In this document: positions 26,553 through 34,503 of the stretch, piece by piece
Layout of the letters: each line of letters starts with the position of its first letter
How positions within the stretch are numbered: the stretch's first letter is position 1
NCBI GenBank assembly: GCA_963697965.1
Contig: OY969108.1
Span: 2,666,001-2,730,000, forward strand
Length of the DNA: 64,000 nucleotides
Direction: 5' to 3'
Origin: JAPLJC01 sp963697965
Lineage (GTDB): Bacteria > Desulfobacterota > Desulfobaccia > Desulfobaccales > 0-14-0-80-60-11
Notes under the pieces: model-generated
What the model saw: only the letters and a program-made list of their open reading frames with translations
Told to the model about the DNA's origin: nothing
The model's database searches: none
Program-made: the position numbers and the translations under genes

Positions 26553-27248
26553 CTATTTCCCTGTGGTGCAGCGCCAGCGCTCCATAATTTCCCTGGGCCG
26601 GTTGGTGCAAATCGCTTCCAGGTTCATGGCCAGGTAATCCCCAAGGATTTCCGGATCGTCGATATTCCAGGCAATGACCTTGATCTTATGCCGCCGGGCA
26701 GCCTCCGCCAGTTCCTGGTCGAGGAAATGATAATTCAGGACCAGGACGTCGGCCCCGGCGGCCCGGGCCAGACCGGCGGGGTCCGCGGGGCAGCCCACCA
26801 TGAGGGCCCCGGTTTTAAGGCGCGGTTCCGCCTCCTTCATGGCCTTGAGGGCCGGGTGCCAGAAGGAGATGACCCTGGCCGCCTCGAAGGCTCGCTCCCT
26901 CCGGAAGAACTCCAAAAGGGCGGCAGCCGCCTCCCTCTGCTTCAATTCCACCAGCAGACCGGCCCGGTTTCTCACCAGTTCCAGAACTTCTTCCAGGGTA
27001 GGAATGGCCTCGCCCTTGCCGGCATCCAATCGCTTCAGTTCCGCCAAAGTGAAATCCTTGACCAGGCCGCGGCCATTGGTGGTGCGGTCCAGGGTCTCGT
27101 CGTGGATCACCGCCAGGCGGCCCTCCCGGGTGAGCTGCACGTCCAGCTCCACTGCCGCCACCCCCAACTTGAGGGCGCGGCGAAAGGAGAGGAGGGTATT
27201 TTCCGGCGCCTCCTGCGGCGCCCCCCGATGACCTGTGATGCCAATCAT
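26553..27248 (-). CDS. Glycerophosphodiester phosphodiesterase
   Basis: I prefer ATG 27248 (MIGITGHRGAPQEAPENTLL), as the family begins right at this strand; the open frame extends to 27314. 231 residues, TIM-barrel GDPD domain with the catalytic His in GHRGAP, the second His in VIHDETLDRTTNG (about residue 45) and metal ligands in ELDVQLT and ELKQRE. It hydrolyses deacylated phospholipids to glycerol-3-phosphate and an alcohol. No signal peptide is seen with this start, so it should act in the cytoplasm. It precedes the acyl-ACP synthetase/acyltransferase by 11 bases, pointing to membrane lipid turnover. Confidence 0.87.
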   Translation of the reverse strand: MIGITGHRGAPQEAPENTLLSFRRALKLGVAAVELDVQLTREGRLAVIHDETLDRTTNGRGLVKDFTLAELKRLDAGKGEAIPTLEEVLELVRNRAGLLVELKQREAAAALLEFFRRERAFEAARVISFWHPALKAMKEAEPRLKTGALMVGCPADPAGLARAAGADVLVLNYHFLDQELAEAARRHKIKVIAWNIDDPEILGDYLAMNLEAICTNRPREIMERWRCTTGK

Positions 27249-27541
27249 AAGAAGATCGCCAAAACCCCTTCCTTTCACCATCCCCCAAACAGGGAGGCTC
27301 AGATTTACCCTCAAGCGTCAAGGGATGCAGGTCTTCCCGCCGGCCTCTCTCCCGGTTGCCGTCAATAATGAGAACCAGGGGGAGGGAGAAGGGCGTTTTC
27401 AATTCTTTTTGATATAAGCTTTGACTTATGAAAAAGGCGGCCCAGCCCAACTTGCTTATGTCCCTTTTACCTCTTGTGCGGGCAGGCCGATTCATATATT
27501 AGATGAAAGAGCGGCGGCTGGCAAGCCGGAGCGGGGGCGAC

Positions 27542-27949
27542 GTGAACTGGCTGGGGTATTCCTTGATAGCCGTGGGCCTCTGGGGGCTCTGGGGGTTTTT
27601 CAGCAAGGTGGCCACCCTGGAACTTCCCCCCGTAGCCGTTTATCTCCTCTCCATTACCGGGCACCTGGCGGTCATCGGCTACCTGGCGGCCACCGGCTCC
27701 CTGGCCATCCCCTGGCAGACCGCCGGGGTAGCCGCAGCTCTGGGCGCCGGGCTCTGCATGGCCTTCGGTCTGCTCTTCTTCTTCAAGGCCATGGCAGGGG
27801 GAACGGCGGCCGCGGTGGTGCCCGTCACCGCCTTGTATCCCCTGGTCACGGTGATCCTGAGCTGGACTTTGCTCCATGAGAGCGTAACCCTGCGCCACCT
27901 GGCCGGCGTGGCCCTGGCCCTGGCCGCTGTCTGGCTGCTGTCCATATAG
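27542..27949 (+). CDS. Small EamA/DMT-type membrane protein
   Basis: I chose GTG 27542 (MNWLGYSLIAVGLWGLWGFF), which has GGAGCGGGGG upstream and gives the usual family N-terminus; an in-frame ATG at 27503 adds 13 polar residues. 135 residues with four to five membrane segments, one EamA unit: GLWGFFSKVA at the start and PVTALYPLVTVILSWTLLHE near the end. Single-unit members probably work as homodimers in metabolite export. The substrate is unknown. It ends 8 bases before ruvX and is probably co-transcribed. Confidence 0.75.
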   Translation: MNWLGYSLIAVGLWGLWGFFSKVATLELPPVAVYLLSITGHLAVIGYLAATGSLAIPWQTAGVAAALGAGLCMAFGLLFFFKAMAGGTAAAVVPVTALYPLVTVILSWTLLHESVTLRHLAGVALALAAVWLLSI

Positions 27950-27957
27950 GAGACCCC

Positions 27958-28413
27958 ATGGCCGTAGAGCCGCCAAGAGAGCGCCGCGAGGTGCGGATTC
28001 TCGCCCTGGACGTGGGGTCCAAGCGCACCGGCCTGGCGGTCAGCGATCCCCTGGGTATCACCGCCCAGGGGATAGGGGTTTTGACCCCCCGGGACCGCGG
28101 CGAGCTCCTGGCCCAACTCCTGGAGGTGGCCCGGAAGTGGCAGGTGCAGCGGGTGGTGGTGGGGCTGCCGCGGCACCTGGACGGCCGCCTGGGGGACGCC
28201 GCCCCGGGGATCCTGGAATTGGCCAAAGACTTGGAGGAGGCCCTGGGTGTCCGGGTGGTCACCTGGGATGAACGCCTCACCACCGCGGAGGCGGAGCGGG
28301 TCCTGCTACAGGCGGACCTGAGCCGCCGCCGCCGCCGCCAGGTTTTGGACCAACAGGCCGCGGTGCTGATCTTGACGAATTACCTCGACTACTGCCAACA
28401 GCACGGCGATTAA
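27958..28413 (+). CDS. ruvX: Holliday junction resolvase-like protein RuvX/YqgF
   Basis: 151 residues with an RNase H-like fold. Conserved motifs: ILALDVGSKRTGLAVSDPLG with the first catalytic Asp, VVVGLPRHLDGRLG (about residue 62) and VVTWDERLTTAEAERVL (about 101). The C-terminal Asp position is in the stretch DQQAAVLILTNYLDYC. In E. coli YqgF takes part in 16S rRNA 5' end maturation; a resolvase role is shown in some bacteria. It follows the EamA-type gene closely and precedes the division cluster by 265 bases. Confidence 0.9.
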   Translation: MAVEPPRERREVRILALDVGSKRTGLAVSDPLGITAQGIGVLTPRDRGELLAQLLEVARKWQVQRVVVGLPRHLDGRLGDAAPGILELAKDLEEALGVRVVTWDERLTTAEAERVLLQADLSRRRRRQVLDQQAAVLILTNYLDYCQQHGD

Positions 28414-28602
28414 TTTCAAAGGACTTGGCATCCCCCTGCCCTGCCCCACTCGACTTCTGACCCCGGTTCTCCTTAACCTTTAACCTCCCAAACATCCATC
28501 CGCAGGGTCCCACACTTTCCATCTTCTCCTTCTCCTTTAGTACCTGGGGTCGGAACGGCTTGCCGCCTGGGGAATTTTTTTCATTTCGCACCGTTTTTTT
28601 CC

Positions 28603-28631
28603 TTGACATTTCCCTACGTAAGCCCTAATTT
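28603..28631 (+). promoter_or_regulatory. Promoter of the division and cell wall cluster (Pmra)
   Basis: Exact TTGACA at 28603-28608, a 17-base spacer, then TAATTT at 28626-28631. Transcription would start near 28638, immediately before the three MraZ boxes. It is the best promoter match in the window and lies where the mra promoter is expected. Confidence 0.75.
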
Positions 28632-28640
28632 TGTGCCAAA

Positions 28641-28667
28641 GTGGAATAAAGTGGGAGTTAGTGGGGA
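28641..28667 (+). promoter_or_regulatory. MraZ-binding repeats
   Basis: Three direct repeats with exact 10-base period: GTGGAAT (28641), GTGGGAG (28651) and GTGGGGA (28661). MraZ proteins bind arrays of GTGGG-A/T-G upstream of their own gene. The array lies directly after the predicted start point, so bound MraZ would block initiation or escape: negative autoregulation of the whole cluster. Confidence 0.8.
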
Positions 28668-28678
28668 GTAATGGCGCG

Positions 28679-29146
28679 ATGTTCAGGGGCCTGCATATTC
28701 ATCTCATGGATAACAAAGGGAGGGTCAGCATCCCTTCCCGTTACCGGGAAATCTTGCAGGAACGCCAGGAACGCCAGCTCGTCCTCACCAATTACCAGCA
28801 GCGGCTCCAGAAGGATACTCCGGATCATATCCGTTATCTTCTGGCCTTCCCCATGGAGGAGTGGCAGAAGATCGAAGGCAAATTGGCGGAGCAACCCCTG
28901 TTCCGTGGGGATCTTCGCAACTTCCAGCGCTTTCTCATCTCCGGGGTGGAGGACTGCCCCCTGGACCGTCAGGGACGCATCCTGGTGCCTCCCAATCTGC
29001 GTGACTATGCCAGGCTTTCCCGTGAGGTCTGCATAGTGGGGGCGGTGCGTTGTTTTGAAATCTGGGACCGGCCCTCCTATGAGCTTCATATGCAGCAGGT
29101 GGAAGAATCCATTGACGAAGGGATGCTGGACGGATTGCTGATCTAA
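28679..29146 (+). CDS. mraZ: Transcriptional regulator MraZ
   Basis: 155 residues from ATG 28679 (MFRGLHIHLMDNKGRVSIPS), the usual MraZ N-terminus; an ATG eight bases earlier is out of frame. Two AbrB-like swapped-hairpin units are seen: DNKGRVSIPSRYRE (residue 11 on) and DRQGRILVPPNLRDYA (about residue 97), each with the DxxGR motif. MraZ forms an octamer-like ring that binds the GTGGG repeats just upstream. First gene of the cluster; rsmH follows after 11 bases. Confidence 0.93.
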   Translation: MFRGLHIHLMDNKGRVSIPSRYREILQERQERQLVLTNYQQRLQKDTPDHIRYLLAFPMEEWQKIEGKLAEQPLFRGDLRNFQRFLISGVEDCPLDRQGRILVPPNLRDYARLSREVCIVGAVRCFEIWDRPSYELHMQQVEESIDEGMLDGLLI

Positions 29147-29157
29147 ACACAGACCTT

Positions 29158-30084
29158 ATGCCGGTGCACCAACCGGTCATGGTGAAGGAGGCGCTGGTGG
29201 GCCTTAACTGCCGGCCTGGCCATCTTTATGTGGATGGTACCGTGGGGGAGGGGGGACACGCCGCCGCCATCCTGGATAGCAGTGGGCCCGACGGGCGGCT
29301 TTGGGGCCTGGATCGGGACCCTGCGGTCCTAAAGACGGCATCTGCGCGGCTGGCCCACCACACCTCCAGATTGCAACTGTTTCACCAGTCCTATAGCCAG
29401 TTAGGGGATTTGCTGGCAGCCGCAGACCTTAAAGGGGTTGCCGGAATCCTCCTGGACCTGGGCCTTTCTTCCCGGCAATTGCAGACTTCACAGCGGGGCT
29501 TCTCCTTTTGGGGAGATGAGCCCCTGGACATGCGCTTCAACCCGGAAAACGGGGATTCCCTTACCGCCGCCCAACTGCTCAATTTCGCCCCCGAGGCCGA
29601 GTTGGCAAGAATCATTTATGAATACGGGCAAGAACCCCGGTCCAGGCGCCTGGCGCGGGCGATCACGGCATCCCGGCGGCGGCAACCTTTTCGCAGCACG
29701 CAACAACTAGTGGACGTCATTAAACGGGCCATGGGACCCGGGTGGCGCAGGGGGAGACTGCATATAGCCACCCGGGTCTTCCAGGCCTTAAGGATCGCGG
29801 TGAACGGGGAATTGGAGGAAATTGCCACATTTTTAGAGCAGGCCCCGAGCTGGCTGGAAGGGGGCGGCCGTCTGGTGGTAATTGCCTACCATTCCCTGGA
29901 AGACCGATTGGTGAAAGAAAAGATGGCGGCCTGGGACCGGGCCGGGGTGATGGCGCGCCTGACCCGCAAACCGCTGACCCCCACGCCGGATGAGGTGGCC
30001 GGTAATCCCCGGTCCCGCAGCGCCAAGATGCGCATCGCCGAAAAAATTGACCCAACGAACCGGGAGAAAGCCTATGTCTCTTGA
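29158..30084 (+). CDS. rsmH: 16S rRNA (cytosine1402-N4)-methyltransferase
   Basis: 308 residues, starting MPVHQPVMVKEALVGLNCRP. The SAM-binding motif is VDGTVGEGGHAAAIL (about residue 24); GILLDLGLSSRQLQTSQRGF (about 95) and the end part VVIAYHSLEDRLVKE (about 240) are diagnostic. It methylates C1402 in the ribosomal P site. Second gene of the cluster as in most bacteria. Confidence 0.95.
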   Translation: MPVHQPVMVKEALVGLNCRPGHLYVDGTVGEGGHAAAILDSSGPDGRLWGLDRDPAVLKTASARLAHHTSRLQLFHQSYSQLGDLLAAADLKGVAGILLDLGLSSRQLQTSQRGFSFWGDEPLDMRFNPENGDSLTAAQLLNFAPEAELARIIYEYGQEPRSRRLARAITASRRRQPFRSTQQLVDVIKRAMGPGWRRGRLHIATRVFQALRIAVNGELEEIATFLEQAPSWLEGGGRLVVIAYHSLEDRLVKEKMAAWDRAGVMARLTRKPLTPTPDEVAGNPRSRSAKMRIAEKIDPTNREKAYVS

Positions 30085-30256
30085 AATCGCCGAGGACCTG
30101 AGCCCCCAGGAGCAAGGGCCCGCAAGTTTCCGTGGCAACCACATGGAGAACGGCCAGGATGGTTACTGCCAATCCATCCGGGGATGGGATGAGATTGCCC
30201 AAAGGTGGCCCAAGGAACGGTTTCCCAGCCTGTGCTCCATGGACCACCGCGCTTGA
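30074..30256 (+). CDS. Possible 60-residue small protein between rsmH and ftsL
   Basis: ATG 30074 overlaps the end of rsmH by 11 bases and has GGGAGAAAG about 4 bases upstream. The product begins MSLEIAEDLSPQEQGPASFR, is hydrophilic and acidic, and has no membrane segment or known motif. It ends 19 bases before ftsL. In favour: good translation signals and it fills the gap neatly. Against: short and no recognised family. It may be a lineage-specific cluster member or chance. Confidence 0.4.
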   Translation: MSLEIAEDLSPQEQGPASFRGNHMENGQDGYCQSIRGWDEIAQRWPKERFPSLCSMDHRA

Positions 30257-30275
30257 TCAGAGGAGGTGAGAGAAG

Positions 30276-30626
30276 ATGCCCGCTAATTTATCTCTTCGGC
30301 TGAGCGCCGCCGGACAGGTGTTCGTCTCCAGGAATCGCAAGGTCAGCTACCCCTGGCGCTGGGGGGGCGCCGTAGTGGCCGGGCTGGTCCTGGGGGCCAT
30401 GGCGGTATTGTTCACCTGTCTATTTCTGGCCTGGGCCGATTTGCAGGATATTACCCAAAGTTACCAGATTTCCCGCGCTCAGGAGAGCCAGAAGCAGCTC
30501 CTCGACTTGAACAGCAAGCTGCGCATCGAGCTCTCCAACCTGACCGCTATCTCCCGTCTGGAGAAGCTGGCGGACCAGTTAGGCATGGAGGCGCCCAAGC
30601 CCTCCCAGGTCGTGAAACTGCCGTGA
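30276..30626 (+). CDS. ftsL: Cell division protein FtsL
   Basis: 116 residues. Basic N-terminus, one membrane helix (about residues 32-55, VVAGLVLGAMAVLFTCLFLA), then a heptad-rich coiled-coil region (SQKQLLDLNSKLRIELSNLT) and a tail with RLEKLADQLGMEAPKPSQV, which is the usual FtsL ending. It bridges FtsB and FtsQ in the divisome. A strong AGAGGAGGTGAGAG ribosome site precedes it. Its TGA overlaps the GTG of ftsI (GTGA), as usual in the cluster. Identification rests on topology and position, since FtsL sequences vary. Confidence 0.85.
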   Translation: MPANLSLRLSAAGQVFVSRNRKVSYPWRWGGAVVAGLVLGAMAVLFTCLFLAWADLQDITQSYQISRAQESQKQLLDLNSKLRIELSNLTAISRLEKLADQLGMEAPKPSQVVKLP

Positions 30627-32701
30627 ATCCCACTATCAACAAGTGGGTGCGCTTCCGCATCGCCCTGTTGGGTCTTGGCCTGGCCCTGCTGGGACTGGTG
30701 ATTATTGGCCGCTTCTTTTATCTCCAGGTGGTGCGGGGCCCGCAGCTCCGGGAGGAAGCCACCCGGGAATACCAGAAATTTTTCCCAGTGCTGCCGGTTC
30801 GGGGCATGATCCTGGACCGCCAGGGACTGGAGCTGGCTATCAGCACCCAGGTTTCCTCGGTGGTGGCTCATCCCACCCAGGTTGCGCAGGCCGGCCCTTT
30901 GAGCCGGGAGCTGGCGCCCATCCTCGGTTATCAGCCTAAGGAACTCAAAGAAATCCTCACCCGGGCCTGTTCTTTCACCTGGGTAAAACGCCAACTCACC
31001 CCGGAGCGGGAAGCGGCCTTCCAGTCCTGGCAGGCAGAAGAGGAGCGCCAGGACGCGGCCGCCAAGGTCAGCGGACGCCGGGACACCGACGCCATCTACC
31101 TGTTGCCCGAGGCCAAACGCTACTATCCGCAGCAATCTCTGGCCGGGGAGGTCCTGGGTTTCTGTAATATCGACGGCCAGGGATTGGAGGGGGTGGAGCA
31201 CCAGTTTGACCGGTTCCTCTATGGTAAACCCAAGCAATGCTGGAAGATGCTGGATGGCCGGGGGCATATCGTCTCCTCGGGGGAAAAGGCCTGGGATCCG
31301 GAGGTCATGGGCGACAACGTCGTCCTTTCCCTGGACCACACCTTGCAGTATATCGCGGAAAAAGAATTGGCCCTGGGGGTGGAGCATGCTCATGCCGCCG
31401 GCGGCCAGGCCATGGTAGTCAACCCGCAGACCGGGGAGATCCTGGCCATGGCCCAGTTGCCCGTCATGGACCCCAACCGTTACGTCCAATCTCCCGAAGC
31501 GGCCCGGCGCAACCGCTTAATCACCGATTGCCTGGAGCCCGGCTCCGCCTTTAAGATCTTCATCACCGCCGCGGCCCTGGATGCCAATGTGGTGAAGCCC
31601 GGCGACCGTTTCAATTGTGAAAACGGCGCCTGGGTCCTGGGCCCCAAGGAAGAGATCCACGACGTGCATAAATACGGATGTCTGACGGTGCAACAGATCA
31701 TCCAAAAATCGAGCAACATCGGGGCCGCCAAGATAGCCGGCAAGCTGGGGGGCCCCCGCCTGGAGGAATATCTCCGGGGTTTCGGCTTTGGGAACAAAAC
31801 CGGGATCGCCTTCCCCGGGGAAAGCGACGGGCTGCTGAAAAGTCTCAAGGTGCTCAAGTCCGGCATCGACCGCGCCACCCTGGCCTTTGGTCAGGGGGTG
31901 TCCGTCACTCCTTTGCAACTGACCATGGCCCTGGCCTCCCTGGGCAATGGCGGGGTCCTCATGGAGCCTCGCCTGGTGAAAGAGGTTGACGATCCCTATG
32001 GACGGAAGGTGCAGGAGTTTCCCCCCCGGCCGCTGAGAAGGGTGTTGTCCGAGCGGGCCGCCCAGCAGATACTGGAGATCATGGCGACGGTCACCCAGCC
32101 GGGTGGCACCGCCAAAGAAGCGGCCCCGGAAGGTTTCACCGTGGCCGGCAAAACGGGCACCGCCCAGAAATTGGAGGGCCGGTCTTATTCTCACACCAAG
32201 TTTGAGGCCCTGTTCATCGGCCTGATACCCGCGGACAAGCCGGTTTTGGCGATCAGCGTCATCATCGACGAACCCAAGGGTGCCATCTACGGAGGGGTGG
32301 TGGCCGCGCCCGTCTTCCGGGAAATAGCCGCCCAATCCATGCGGGTGCTGGGTTATTATCCCCAGCAGGAACTGGAGCGGGACAAGAACCTGCCGGTCCA
32401 GGCTAAAGGCGCGGCCGCCCCGGATCAGGGGCGGCGGCTGGCCGAGGTGGCCCCCGTCCAGGCGCCGGCTCCCACGTTGGCGCAGTTGTTGCCGACCCGG
32501 CTGGAGATGCCCAAGGGACCGTTGACGGTAATGCCCGACCTGAAGGGCTATACCATTCGCCAGGTACTGGACCTGCTGACCCGCTCCGGGTTGAAATGCC
32601 GCCTGGAGGGCAGCGGCATGGCTGTGAGCCAGGAGCCCTCCCCGGGGACCAGCCTCTCCCCCGGCGCCATCTGCCTGGTGAAATTCAATCCCAGCATCTG
32701 A
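30623..32701 (+). CDS. ftsI: Division-specific peptidoglycan transpeptidase (PBP3/FtsI) with C-terminal PASTA domain
   Basis: 692 residues from GTG 30623. One N-terminal membrane helix (about 13-36), the pedestal with VLPVRGMILDRQGLELAIST, then the transpeptidase: active Ser308-x-x-Lys311 (PGSAFK), SSN at 363-365 and KTG at 510-512. A PASTA domain lies at about 635-690 (MPDLKGYTIRQVLDLLTRSG). PASTA is typical of Gram-positive PBP2x and SpoVD but is common in Desulfobacterota FtsI. It crosslinks septal peptidoglycan together with FtsW, whose gene is downstream. Followed by a 266-base gap without a recognised gene. Confidence 0.94.
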   Translation: MNPTINKWVRFRIALLGLGLALLGLVIIGRFFYLQVVRGPQLREEATREYQKFFPVLPVRGMILDRQGLELAISTQVSSVVAHPTQVAQAGPLSRELAPILGYQPKELKEILTRACSFTWVKRQLTPEREAAFQSWQAEEERQDAAAKVSGRRDTDAIYLLPEAKRYYPQQSLAGEVLGFCNIDGQGLEGVEHQFDRFLYGKPKQCWKMLDGRGHIVSSGEKAWDPEVMGDNVVLSLDHTLQYIAEKELALGVEHAHAAGGQAMVVNPQTGEILAMAQLPVMDPNRYVQSPEAARRNRLITDCLEPGSAFKIFITAAALDANVVKPGDRFNCENGAWVLGPKEEIHDVHKYGCLTVQQIIQKSSNIGAAKIAGKLGGPRLEEYLRGFGFGNKTGIAFPGESDGLLKSLKVLKSGIDRATLAFGQGVSVTPLQLTMALASLGNGGVLMEPRLVKEVDDPYGRKVQEFPPRPLRRVLSERAAQQILEIMATVTQPGGTAKEAAPEGFTVAGKTGTAQKLEGRSYSHTKFEALFIGLIPADKPVLAISVIIDEPKGAIYGGVVAAPVFREIAAQSMRVLGYYPQQELERDKNLPVQAKGAAAPDQGRRLAEVAPVQAPAPTLAQLLPTRLEMPKGPLTVMPDLKGYTIRQVLDLLTRSGLKCRLEGSGMAVSQEPSPGTSLSPGAICLVKFNPSI

Positions 32702-32967
32702 CGCGCCCCCAGGGGTTGGTCATTGCCAAGAGCAGGAGGTTTTTATAAGATTAATCGGAGGCGGTGGGACTCGAAAGCGGCCTCAACCTGCCAATCCTTG
32801 AGTGACGCATCCGGCAGGGGCAGGCTGCGGGCTGCCCTTTGGCGTATCTGACCATCATTCCTGCGCACCATATATGCTTGCTTGCTTCACCGTCTGATTC
32901 CGGCCCGGACTGCCATCGGCAATGGTTCTGAGCCCCCGGGGTAATCAGACCTGTTTGCGAGGGAACC

Positions 32968-34503
32968 ATGCACCCCGAGCCCACGTCCTCCATTCCTTTG
33001 AAGCGGCTGCTGGCCGGCCTGGAGGGCTGCCGCCTGCAAGGCGACGAGAATCTTGCGGTAACCGGGGTGGCCTATCACTCGGGAGAAGTGATCCCCGGCG
33101 GGGTTTTCGTGGCCCTTAAGGGGGTCCGTACCGATGGGCGCCGCTTTGTGGCCGAGGCCATCGCCAACGGGGCTGCCGCCATCGTCAGCGAACAGGAACT
33201 GGAAGTTCCCGCCGGCCTCACCAATGTCCGGGTCAACCAGGCCCGCCTGGCCCTGGCCCATATCAGCGCCGCATTTTACGGCCACCCCAGCCGGGAGTTG
33301 GTCCTGGTGGGCATCACCGGCACCAACGGCAAAACCAGCACCAGTTACCTGCTGGAGGCCATCCTGAGCAACGCCGGCCGCCAGGTCGGGGTGCTAGGCA
33401 CCGTCAATTACCGCGCCTTAGCAGAAACCTGGCCGGCGCCGGTGACCACCCCGGAATCCCTGGACTTGCAGAGGCTCTTGCGGGCCATGCGCTCCCGGGG
33501 GGTGAGCCACGTCGTCATGGAGGTCTCCTCTCACGCCCTGGACTTGCGGCGGGTGGACCGGACGGCCTTCGACGTGGGGGTCTTCACCAACCTCAGCCAG
33601 GACCACCTCGATTACCACCGGAACCTGGACGACTACTTTGCCGCCAAGGCCCGTCTCTTTCTGGAATTGCTGGCCAACGGCAGCGGCGCCCCCGGTCTGG
33701 CGGTCCTCAACCTGGACGATCCCCGGGGTGAGGAACTACGCGCCCAGGTGCGGGTTCCCTGCCTCACTTACGGCTGCCACCCCAAAAGCCAGGTGCGGCC
33801 CTTGAGCCACCGCTTCCACCCCCAGGGTATCGAAGCCCGTCTCGCCAGTCCGGCGGGAGAGGTAATGATCGACTCCCGCCTGGTGGGGCCCTTCAACCTG
33901 GCCAACATCCTGGCGGCCGCGGCCACCGCCCTGGGGCTGGGCCTGTCCCCTCAGGAAGTGTCCCGGGGTATCGCCGCCCTGAGCGGGGTGCCAGGCCGGC
34001 TGGAGCGTTTTGGCCCGGCGGGCGGCCCCGGCGTCTTCGTGGACTACGCCCATACCCCGGACGCCCTGGCCCAGGCCCTGGGGGCCTTGCAGCAACTGGA
34101 CTTCGCCCGGATCATCACCGTTTTCGGCTGCGGCGGGGACCGGGACCGGAAAAAGCGGCCCCTCATGGGAACCGCAGCCGCGCTCTCTCACCTGGTGGTG
34201 GTCACCAGCGACAACCCTCGCGGCGAAGAGCCGCTGGCCATCATCCGGGAGATCGAACCGGGTTTGGCAGCCGCGGGTTTGGCCCGGATAAGCGGGGCGG
34301 CCGCCGGGAAAGGCGAGCGCGGCTATCTGCTGATCCCGGACCGCCGGGAGGCCATCCGCCTGGCGATCAGCCTGGCCCGGCCCGGCGACGCGGTGCTGGT
34401 GGCCGGCAAGGGGCATGAAAACTACCAGATCTGGGGCTCGGAGCGCCGCCATTTCGACGACCGGGAGGAGGTTACCCTGGGTTTAAAGGAGTGTCACGGC
34501 TGA
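32968..34503 (+). CDS. murE: UDP-MurNAc-tripeptide synthetase
   Basis: 511 residues from ATG 32968 (MHPEPTSSIPLKRLLAGLEG). Mur ligase layout: N-terminal domain, ATP loop GITGTNGKTSTSYLL (about residue 113), carbamylated-Lys region and C-terminal ligand domain. The DNPR motif (TSDNPRGEEP, about residue 412) marks the meso-diaminopimelate-adding type, consistent with a Gram-negative wall. Its TGA overlaps the ATG of murF (TGATG). Confidence 0.94.
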   Translation: MHPEPTSSIPLKRLLAGLEGCRLQGDENLAVTGVAYHSGEVIPGGVFVALKGVRTDGRRFVAEAIANGAAAIVSEQELEVPAGLTNVRVNQARLALAHISAAFYGHPSRELVLVGITGTNGKTSTSYLLEAILSNAGRQVGVLGTVNYRALAETWPAPVTTPESLDLQRLLRAMRSRGVSHVVMEVSSHALDLRRVDRTAFDVGVFTNLSQDHLDYHRNLDDYFAAKARLFLELLANGSGAPGLAVLNLDDPRGEELRAQVRVPCLTYGCHPKSQVRPLSHRFHPQGIEARLASPAGEVMIDSRLVGPFNLANILAAAATALGLGLSPQEVSRGIAALSGVPGRLERFGPAGGPGVFVDYAHTPDALAQALGALQQLDFARIITVFGCGGDRDRKKRPLMGTAAALSHLVVVTSDNPRGEEPLAIIREIEPGLAAAGLARISGAAAGKGERGYLLIPDRREAIRLAISLARPGDAVLVAGKGHENYQIWGSERRHFDDREEVTLGLKECHG

